Below are positions 22,270-28,329 of a stretch of DNA of 28,329 bases, piece by piece (positions within the stretch are counted from its first letter, which is position 1; each line of letters begins with the position of its first letter). This DNA comes from Clostridia bacterium (lineage in GTDB: Bacteria > Bacillota > Clostridia > Oscillospirales > Acutalibacteraceae). The DNA lies in NCBI GenBank assembly GCA_900767015.1, contig CAAFXQ010000056.1:1-28329 (forward strand), written 5' to 3'. The notes below the pieces were generated by a model, which was not told the DNA's origin, did no database searches, and saw nothing but the letters and a program-made list of their open reading frames with translations. The position numbers were made by a program, and so were the translations under genes.

Positions 22270-22292
22270 CAGTCCTAACACTCCTTTCGTTA

Positions 22293-23603
22293 TTATTTTC
22301 CGTTTTGAAGAATAGTTTTAAGTTCGTTTATTGCTCTTTCGGAAAGAGCCGCATAGCGGAGTTTTTTATCTCTGATTTTCGGCTCAATCGGCGGCAAAAC
22401 CCCGAAGTTTGCCCCCATCGGCTGAAAATTCTTGACCGATTCATCGCTGATATAGTGAGAAAGAGCACCGATCATGGTCGTTTCGGGTAAAACAAGTTCA
22501 GCCTTTCCGTCAAGATAACGAACCATGTTAATACCTGCCATGATACCGGAAGCGGCCGATTCCATATATCCCTCGACGCCCGTGATCTGACCGGCAAAAT
22601 AGAGACCTTTTCGGTTTTTAAAGCCGAACGAAGCCGACAAGAGCCTCGGTGAATCAAGGAAGGTGTTCCGGTGCATCACGCCGTACCGGACAAATTCAGC
22701 ATTTTTCAACGCCGGTATCATCGAGAATACCCGCTTTTGTTCGCCGAATTTCAGATTCGTCTGAAACCCGACAAGATTATACATGGTGCCGGCTTTATTC
22801 TCTTTGCGAAGCTGCAAAACCGCCCACGGTCTGTGTCCCGTGTTCGGATCCCGAAGTCCGACAGGCTTGAGCGGGCCGAAACGAATCGTGTCTTTCCCCC
22901 GCTTTGCCATAACTTCGATCGGCATACAGCCCTCGTAGACGTCCTTTCTTCTGTCAAAAGAATGAATGTCGGCGCTTTCGGCATTGACAAGAGCCTCATG
23001 AAACGCCTCGTATTCTTCCTTATTCATCGGGCAGTTGATATAATCATCGTCTCCGCCTCTGTCGTATCGGGAAGCACAAAATGCGCTGTTTCTGTCGATA
23101 CTTTCGGCCGTCACAATCGGAGCGGCGGCGTCATAAAACGAAAGCCCGCTTCCGCACAGTTTACGGATACTTTCACTTAACGGTTCGCTTGCCAAAGGGC
23201 CTGCGGCGACAATAACGTTTCCGTCCGGGATTTCGCAGACTTCCTCGTTGACAACGGTGATAAGCGGGTGCGACTTGATTTTTTCGGTGACAAGAGAAGA
23301 AAACTCATCCCTGTCAACGGCAAGAGCACCACCCGCCGGCACAGCGCATTTTTCGGCGCACTCGATACAGAGGCTCCCGAGAAGACGCATTTCGGCTTTC
23401 AGCAGTCCCGCCGCCGATTCAAGACGGGACGCTTTGAGTGAATTCGAGCACACAAGCTCGGCAAAATTCGGATTATGATGAGCCGGACTGAACTTCTTCG
23501 GCTTCATTTCATACAGCACAGTCTCTATGCCGGCATTTGCACACTGCCATGCCGCTTCGACGCCGGCAAGACCCGCACCGATTACAAGTACCTTTTTATC
23601 CAT
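22293..23603 (-). CDS. trmFO: Methylenetetrahydrofolate--tRNA-(uracil-5-)-methyltransferase
   Basis: A 436-aa FAD/folate-dependent enzyme making m5U54 in the T-loop of tRNA. The N-terminal dinucleotide fold has VIGAGLAGVEAA (7-18). The catalytic cysteines known from Bacillus TrmFO are present as Cys52 (ELVCSNSLKAS) and Cys226 (YEGCMPIEVMAKRG). The C-terminal LYFAGQITGVEGYMESAASG segment binds FAD. Its ATG follows the topA stop after 3 bp. It is the normal Gram-positive alternative to SAM-dependent TrmA. Confidence 0.97.
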   Translation of the reverse strand: MDKKVLVIGAGLAGVEAAWQCANAGIETVLYEMKPKKFSPAHHNPNFAELVCSNSLKASRLESAAGLLKAEMRLLGSLCIECAEKCAVPAGGALAVDRDEFSSLVTEKIKSHPLITVVNEEVCEIPDGNVIVAAGPLASEPLSESIRKLCGSGLSFYDAAAPIVTAESIDRNSAFCASRYDRGGDDDYINCPMNKEEYEAFHEALVNAESADIHSFDRRKDVYEGCMPIEVMAKRGKDTIRFGPLKPVGLRDPNTGHRPWAVLQLRKENKAGTMYNLVGFQTNLKFGEQKRVFSMIPALKNAEFVRYGVMHRNTFLDSPRLLSASFGFKNRKGLYFAGQITGVEGYMESAASGIMAGINMVRYLDGKAELVLPETTMIGALSHYISDESVKNFQPMGANFGVLPPIEPKIRDKKLRYAALSERAINELKTILQNGK

Positions 23604-23606
23604 CGT

Positions 23607-25703
23607 TTACTCTTTTTCTTTCTTCGCCTTGGTTTTATATCCGCAATTTTCGTCAAGGCAGGTAAGCATATTGCCCTTGGACTTAAACAGCGATTTTCCG
23701 CAGTTCGGACATTTTTCCTCGGTCGGCTTATCCCAGGTCATGAAATCGCACTCGGGCCACTTTTCGCAGCCGAAGAACGTATAACCTCTTTTGGATTTTC
23801 TTGAAATAACCTTACCGCCGCACTTCGGACATACTGCGCCCGTTTCCACGACATACGGCTTTGTATTCTTGCATTCCGGATACCCCGGACAGGCAAGAAA
23901 TTTACCGAACCGTCCGGTTTTTACGACCATCATTCTGCCGCACTTTTCACAGGGAATATCCGTCTGATCCTCTTTCAGCTGGATTTTGACGCCCTGCATT
24001 TCTTCCTTGGCTTTTTGAAGCGTCTGTTCAAAATCACCGTAGAACGAATGAAGAAGCTTGATATAATCCTCCTCACCGTCGCCGACCTTATCAAGACCGG
24101 TTTCCATCTGTGCGGTAAATTTGGTGTTGACGATCTTCGGAAAACGTTCCTTTAAAAGTTTGGTGATCGCTTCTCCGAGCTCGGTCGGAATCAGCTGCTT
24201 CGCCTTTCTGGTAACATATTCACGCTTGACGATTGTTGAAATAATCGTCGCATACGTACTCGGTCTTCCGACCCCGTTCTCCTCAAGCATTTTTATGAGG
24301 GATTCTTCGGTGTACCGTGCGGGCGGCTGGGTAAAATGCTGATTTTTCGAAAGCTCCTTGGCTTTCAGGGCGGCATTTTCGGTGATGCCGTCGGGAAGCT
24401 TGCTTTTTTCCTCGTCGTCGCTGTTATAAAGAACGGTAAAACCGTCAAACTTGACGGAATAACCGCTCGCCGTAAACAAACAGTAGCCGCCGTCTTTTTC
24501 GTTTTCACCGACGCCTTTGATTTCAAGCTTGGCGGTGTTCTGAACGCATTGCGCCATCAGGCTCGCTAAAAAGCGCCGCCAAATCAGCGAATAAAGCTTA
24601 TATTGGTCTGTGCTGAGACTCGTTTTGATGCTGTCGGGCGTCAGTTCCACAGAAGAAGGTCTGATCGCTTCGTGGCCGTCCTGAGCGTTGCTTCTTGACT
24701 TAAAATATCTCGGCTTATCGGGCATATATTTATCCCCGTAAACCCGTCGTACATAAGCGTCCGCCGCCGCTCTTGCTTCCTCGGAGATACGCAGGGAGTC
24801 CGTTCTCATGTATGTGATAAGACCGACCGAGCCCATCCCGGCAATTTCAACGCCCTCGTAAAGCTCCTGAGCAATTTTCATCGTTCTTTCCGCTCTGAAG
24901 CCAAGCTTTTTGGCCGCCTCCTGCTGAAGCGTCGAGGTGATAAACGGCGGAGCGGGGTTCTTTTTTCTCGTTCCTTTTTTCAAAGAGCTTACGGTATAAA
25001 CAGCGTTCTCAAGCCTTGCAAGAATTTCGTCGGTCTCTTTTTCACTTTTCAGTTCACGCTTGCCCGTTTCATCGCCGTAAAAGGAAGCGTTGATAATGCG
25101 CTTATTGGAGCCGAAGAATTTACCGTCGATTGTCCAGTACTCTTCGGGAACAAACGCACGGATTTCATCTTCACGGTCAACAATCATACGGACGGCAACA
25201 CTCTGAACACGGCCGGCGGAAAGTCCTCTGCGGATCTTCTGAGACACAAAGGGACTCAGCTTATAACCGACAAGGCGGTCAAGAATCCGTCTTGCCTGCT
25301 GTGCGTTGACAAGATCCATGTCGACCCTGCGGGGCGCAGCCATACCGTTTTTTACGCCGGTTTTTGTAATTTCGTTAAACGTGACCCGGTTCGCTTCGTT
25401 CAAGTCAAGATCGAGAAGCGTCGCAAGATGCCACGAAATCGCTTCTCCCTCACGGTCGGGGTCGGTTGCAAGATACACTTTATCGCTTGCGGCAACTTCT
25501 TTTTCAAGCTGCTTCACCAGGTCTTCCTTGCCTTTTACGATATAGTATTTCGGTTCAAAATCTTTTTTTACATCAACGCTGAGTCTTGTCGGAGATAGAT
25601 CTCTGACATGACCTTTCGAAGCGACGATATGATAGCCGCTTCCGAGATAGTTTTTGAGAGTCTTGGCCTTTGACGGTGACTCTACAATAATCAAATCGGA
25701 CAT
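23607..25703 (-). CDS. topA: DNA topoisomerase I (type IA)
   Basis: A 698-aa enzyme that relaxes negative supercoils. The Toprim domain has Glu8 (IVESPSKAKT) and DPDREGE (81-87), the active-site tyrosine is Tyr298 (GLITYMRTDS), and QSVAVRMIVDRE and RPSSVELTP lie in the core. Three C-terminal four-cysteine zinc fingers begin at about 585, 625 and 665. The length is standard. The ATG has an AAAAGGTGA site. It is 34 bp behind dprA and 3 bp ahead of trmFO, the usual Firmicute order. Confidence 0.97.
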   Translation of the reverse strand: MSDLIIVESPSKAKTLKNYLGSGYHIVASKGHVRDLSPTRLSVDVKKDFEPKYYIVKGKEDLVKQLEKEVAASDKVYLATDPDREGEAISWHLATLLDLDLNEANRVTFNEITKTGVKNGMAAPRRVDMDLVNAQQARRILDRLVGYKLSPFVSQKIRRGLSAGRVQSVAVRMIVDREDEIRAFVPEEYWTIDGKFFGSNKRIINASFYGDETGKRELKSEKETDEILARLENAVYTVSSLKKGTRKKNPAPPFITSTLQQEAAKKLGFRAERTMKIAQELYEGVEIAGMGSVGLITYMRTDSLRISEEARAAADAYVRRVYGDKYMPDKPRYFKSRSNAQDGHEAIRPSSVELTPDSIKTSLSTDQYKLYSLIWRRFLASLMAQCVQNTAKLEIKGVGENEKDGGYCLFTASGYSVKFDGFTVLYNSDDEEKSKLPDGITENAALKAKELSKNQHFTQPPARYTEESLIKMLEENGVGRPSTYATIISTIVKREYVTRKAKQLIPTELGEAITKLLKERFPKIVNTKFTAQMETGLDKVGDGEEDYIKLLHSFYGDFEQTLQKAKEEMQGVKIQLKEDQTDIPCEKCGRMMVVKTGRFGKFLACPGYPECKNTKPYVVETGAVCPKCGGKVISRKSKRGYTFFGCEKWPECDFMTWDKPTEEKCPNCGKSLFKSKGNMLTCLDENCGYKTKAKKEKE

Positions 25704-25737
25704 ATATTCACCTTTTCACTTGATTTATTTTGATCTG

Positions 25738-27000
25738 TCAGCAAAGAGCATATCGGCTGCCGCCCAATGATACGGCGGCTCCCTGCATTTCAAGCTCGGT
25801 CAAAGCGATCAGCACATCACGGACCGTAAGTCCGCTGTCTCTTGTAAGCTCGTCTATCTCACTTTTTCCCGCTGACAGCAGATTATACAATTTCTTTGCG
25901 TTTTCACTGATGCCGTCGGGCGGCACCGGTGCAATACTGGGTTCGGATTCAACGCTTTCGTGTTGATTCGTTTCTTCTTCCGGCTGACACGAAGACGAAG
26001 CTTTCGGTTTTTGCCGGTCTTTTTTATGTTCTTTCGGTTTGGTGTTAAATACTTCCCTGCCGGAAAACGGTTCGGTTCCGGCTCTTTTTTCAATTTCACT
26101 GACGGCTTTATCGGCAAGCGCATAATACGATAAAATATCGTTTGCGGAAAAAATAGGTCTTGCCCCCTCCCGGATCAGCTTATTTGAGCCGATAAAGGAA
26201 ACGCTCGAAATATCGCCGGGAACGACAAAAATATCCCGGTTTTGCTTTTTTGCGTGCCGTGCCGTATTCAGCGTACCGCTCTTTTCGCCGGCTTCAATAA
26301 CGGCTATCCCTCTCGATATTCCGGAGATAATACGGTTTCTCATCGGAAAATTCGTTAAAGACGCCGGGGAGCCGGGAACATATTCGCTCACAACGGCGCC
26401 GTTTTGACTGATTGCCTGCCGCAGGGCTTCGTTTTCTTTCAGATAGTCATAACCGATACCGCAGCCGAGCACCGATACGGTTTTTCCGCCGCCCTCAATC
26501 GCCGCTGTATGGGCAATACTGTCAACGCCGAGAGCACCGCCGCTGATGACGGCTACCCCGGCTTTTACAAGACCGTCCGCAATCCATTTTGCGGCTTCAC
26601 GGCCGTATTCGGACGGGTTTCTTGTTCCGACAACGGCAACACAGCTTGAACGGTTGACAAACGAAAGGTCGCCTTTCACAAACAGAACCGCAGGAAAATT
26701 TTCAATCCGTCTGAGAAGCTGCGGATAATCATCGTCCTGCGGCGTAACGATCGCAATCCCTTCCCGTTCACATAGTTCAACGGTTTTTTCGCAGGAATAC
26801 AGCGACGTCGACCGCAGGCTGTTGATCCGGGACGAGTCCGCATCAAAAAGGCTCGTACCGAACAGTCCGCTTTTACGCCATGCGTTTTCGCCGGCCTCGT
26901 AAATACCGCGGGCGGATCCGAAATACCGGATCAGATAACCGATATTCGCACCGTATCCGAGACTTTTTTGAAGCCAGAGCCAATAGTGAGCGTCTTTCAT
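25738..27000 (-). CDS. dprA: DNA-processing protein DprA (Smf)
   Basis: A 420-aa protein that loads RecA on incoming single-stranded DNA during transformation. The N-terminal helical region (~1-75) is followed by the Rossmann-like core: VAVVGTRNPSEYG (121-133), SGGALGVDSIAH (153-164), FPMRNRIISG (218-227) and the GTLNTARHAKKQNR segment. A low-complexity charged linker (~301-365) leads to a C-terminal winged helix (~366-420). The linker makes it longer than many DprA proteins. No competence genes are visible nearby. Confidence 0.95.
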   Translation of the reverse strand: MKDAHYWLWLQKSLGYGANIGYLIRYFGSARGIYEAGENAWRKSGLFGTSLFDADSSRINSLRSTSLYSCEKTVELCEREGIAIVTPQDDDYPQLLRRIENFPAVLFVKGDLSFVNRSSCVAVVGTRNPSEYGREAAKWIADGLVKAGVAVISGGALGVDSIAHTAAIEGGGKTVSVLGCGIGYDYLKENEALRQAISQNGAVVSEYVPGSPASLTNFPMRNRIISGISRGIAVIEAGEKSGTLNTARHAKKQNRDIFVVPGDISSVSFIGSNKLIREGARPIFSANDILSYYALADKAVSEIEKRAGTEPFSGREVFNTKPKEHKKDRQKPKASSSCQPEEETNQHESVESEPSIAPVPPDGISENAKKLYNLLSAGKSEIDELTRDSGLTVRDVLIALTELEMQGAAVSLGGSRYALC

Positions 27001-27086
27001 ATGTTCTTATTCCGATTATAAACCCGCCGAAAGCAACTATCCGGCAAGCTTCCTTGTCCTTTCGTTTTGTCCTTTTGTTTTCGGCG

Positions 27087-27872
27087 TTACCGCATCATTT
27101 CCCACATAACAAGAGCCGCCGCCATTGAGGCATTCAGAGATTCGGCTCTGCCTTTCATCGGGATCGTTACCGGTGCACACAGTTCCAGTATTTCCCGGCT
27201 TACACCGTTTCCCTCGTTGCCGATGACGGCAATCACGCCGCCGGTCATATCCGTTTCAGTGACCGACTTTGCACGGCTGTCGGGCGTGGTGGCAAGAATT
27301 GCCATAGATTGCGCTTTCAGCTTTAATAAAAGAGATGACAGTTCTTCGGTTTTTATGATTTTCAGCCTTAGAAGGCTCCCCATCGCCGAACGCTGTGCCT
27401 TGGGATTAAACACATCGCAGCAGCCGCACAGGACTGCCCCGTCGATTCCGAGTGCCTCCGCCGTACGGCAAATCGCACCGAGATTGGACGGATCCTGTAT
27501 CTTTTCCAAAGCGATATACTTACCGTTCGGGTCGATTTCGTCTTCCTTGGTAAACGGCGGAAATCCGCATATCAAAAATACACCCTGGCTCGTTTTGGTT
27601 TCCGAAAGCTTATCGGCACAGGCCGAAGAAACAACATAGGACTTTTCGGCTTTTCCGGCAATCATTTCGATATCATGGGTATATTTTTCATAAGCATCTT
27701 CGGTAAAAAAGAGAGTTCTGATATCGGCTTCACTTTCGGCTGCGTCACGGCAAAGCCTGAGCCCTTCCAGAAAAAACGCACCGCACTCACGGCGGTATTT
27801 TGCACTTGAAGCAAGCTTGACCGCATATTTGATTTTTTCGTTATTGACACTGTCAATCGTCAAAAAACTCAT
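27087..27872 (-). CDS. SpoU/TrmH-family RNA methyltransferase
   Basis: A 261-aa SAM-dependent 2'-O-ribose methyltransferase acting on rRNA or tRNA. The N-terminal substrate-binding domain (~1-95) is followed by the SPOUT knot with motif 1 (NLGAICRTAEALGIDG), motif 2 (VIGNEGNGVSREIL) and motif 3 (IPMKGRAESLNASMAAALVMWEM). I start at ATG 27872 because the family domain begins MSFLTIDSVNNEKIKY there; the frame is open 27 codons further to 27953, but that part is Lys/Phe-rich and non-homologous and overlaps the probable promoter and leader region. Such genes commonly sit after rplT. Confidence 0.9.
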   Translation of the reverse strand: MSFLTIDSVNNEKIKYAVKLASSAKYRRECGAFFLEGLRLCRDAAESEADIRTLFFTEDAYEKYTHDIEMIAGKAEKSYVVSSACADKLSETKTSQGVFLICGFPPFTKEDEIDPNGKYIALEKIQDPSNLGAICRTAEALGIDGAVLCGCCDVFNPKAQRSAMGSLLRLKIIKTEELSSLLLKLKAQSMAILATTPDSRAKSVTETDMTGGVIAVIGNEGNGVSREILELCAPVTIPMKGRAESLNASMAAALVMWEMMR

Positions 27873-27961
27873 CTTACCGACTCTCTTTCCTGAATATTCT
27901 TCTGTACTGCCTTTAAACAAACTTAAAAACCGCAAAAAACACGGCTTTATCAAAATGACAA

Positions 27962-27991
27962 ATACGTCCGAGAGGAAAATCCCGGACGCAT
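27962..27991 (-). terminator. Terminator after rplT
   Basis: On the minus strand ATGCGTCCG (27991-27983) pairs with CGGACGTAT (27970-27962) over 9 bp with one G-U, and is followed by the T-rich TTGTCATTTT. It lies just after the rplT stop at 28001. Confidence 0.7.
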
Positions 27992-28000
27992 TCTATTTGA

Positions 28001-28329
28001 TTAAAGAGCAGCGTTTGCCTTTTCAACAAGAGCGGTGAAAGCTGCGGGATCGGCAATCGCAATTTCGGAAAGCATCTTTCTGTTGAGCGTGATGCCGGCC
28101 TTCTTCAGACCGTTGATAAAGGTCGAATAGTTGGTTCCGTTTGCCTTGCATGCCGCAGAAATTCTTGTGATCCAAAGGCGGCGGAAGTCACGCTTCTTTT
28201 GCTTTCTTCCGATGTATGCATAGTTGCCGGACTTCATAACAGCCTGTTTCGCTGTCTTGAAGAGGCTGTGCTTTGAGCCGTAGTAGCCCTTAGCAAGCTT
28301 TAAAACTTTATTTCTTCTCTTACGAGTCA
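28001..28329 (-). CDS. rplT: 50S ribosomal protein L20 (partial at right edge)
   Basis: The frame runs off the right edge. The visible 108 residues begin TRKRRNKVLKLAKGYYGSKH and include YAYIGRKQKKRDFRRLWITR, INGLKKAGITLNRKMLSEIA and the C-terminal VEKANAAL, a clear L20. About ten N-terminal residues are missing compared with the usual ~118. L20 binds 23S rRNA early in assembly and in Firmicutes is normally the last gene of infC-rpmI-rplT, which fits the terminator that follows. Confidence 0.97.
   Translation of the reverse strand, partial: TRKRRNKVLKLAKGYYGSKHSLFKTAKQAVMKSGNYAYIGRKQKKRDFRRLWITRISAACKANGTNYSTFINGLKKAGITLNRKMLSEIAIADPAAFTALVEKANAAL

Noticed and set aside
1..28329. CRISPR array, tRNA or rRNA genes, prophage or insertion sequence
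   Set aside because: No spaced direct repeats of CRISPR type, no tRNA cloverleaf with CCA-proximal features, no rRNA stretches and no transposase, integrase or phage structural proteins were found. The 4268-4345 figure lacks tRNA landmarks (TTC loop, anticodon-size loop).

Overview
The window reads as a Bacillota (Clostridia, probably Oscillospirales/Ruminococcaceae-like) chromosome. The signs are AGGAGG/GGTGA-type ribosome sites, TTGACA/TATAAT promoters, a T-box riboswitch, folate-dependent TrmFO and the gene order rnc / radical SAM / smc / ftsY. This placement is inferred from gene content, not from a marker phylogeny.

Left part (1-8409): the 3' end of a secreted-type unknown protein with a terminator; a minus-strand sodium:solute symporter with a strong promoter; a 316-bp divergent spacer that looks like it encodes a short two-hairpin RNA; then a plus-strand signalling and export locus. 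That locus is an OmpR-type response regulator, a short intramembrane-sensing histidine kinase, a 491-bp non-coding gap, an ABC ATPase, a 909-aa permease with two FtsX/MacB-type modules, and a 124-aa single-pass unknown protein. The gap holds a GC-rich element whose 78-nt core folds on paper into a perfectly paired four-way junction. It is bracketed by two different 7-bp tandem repeats and followed by a 22-bp-spaced direct repeat just upstream of the ATPase -10 box, a likely operator for the response regulator.

Middle part (8438-15422), all minus strand: an operon led by a T-box riboswitch with a UGC (cysteine) specifier, reading pgsA, cysE, cysS, a GH16 glucanase and an HD-domain hydrolase. 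cysE and cysS fit the cysteine signal directly; pgsA, GH16 and HD are unexpected passengers. Upstream of it lie feoA-feoB (ferrous iron uptake) with their own promoter.

Right part (15423-28329), also minus strand: a housekeeping block reading rplT (cut by the window edge), a SpoU/TrmH rRNA methyltransferase, dprA, topA, trmFO, rnc, an Elp3-like radical SAM protein, smc, ftsY and rdgB, closed by a terminator. Many junctions are ATGA/TGATG overlaps or gaps of a few bases, so much of it is probably co-transcribed. This part is conventional; the novelty lies in 2109-8409 and around the T-box operon.
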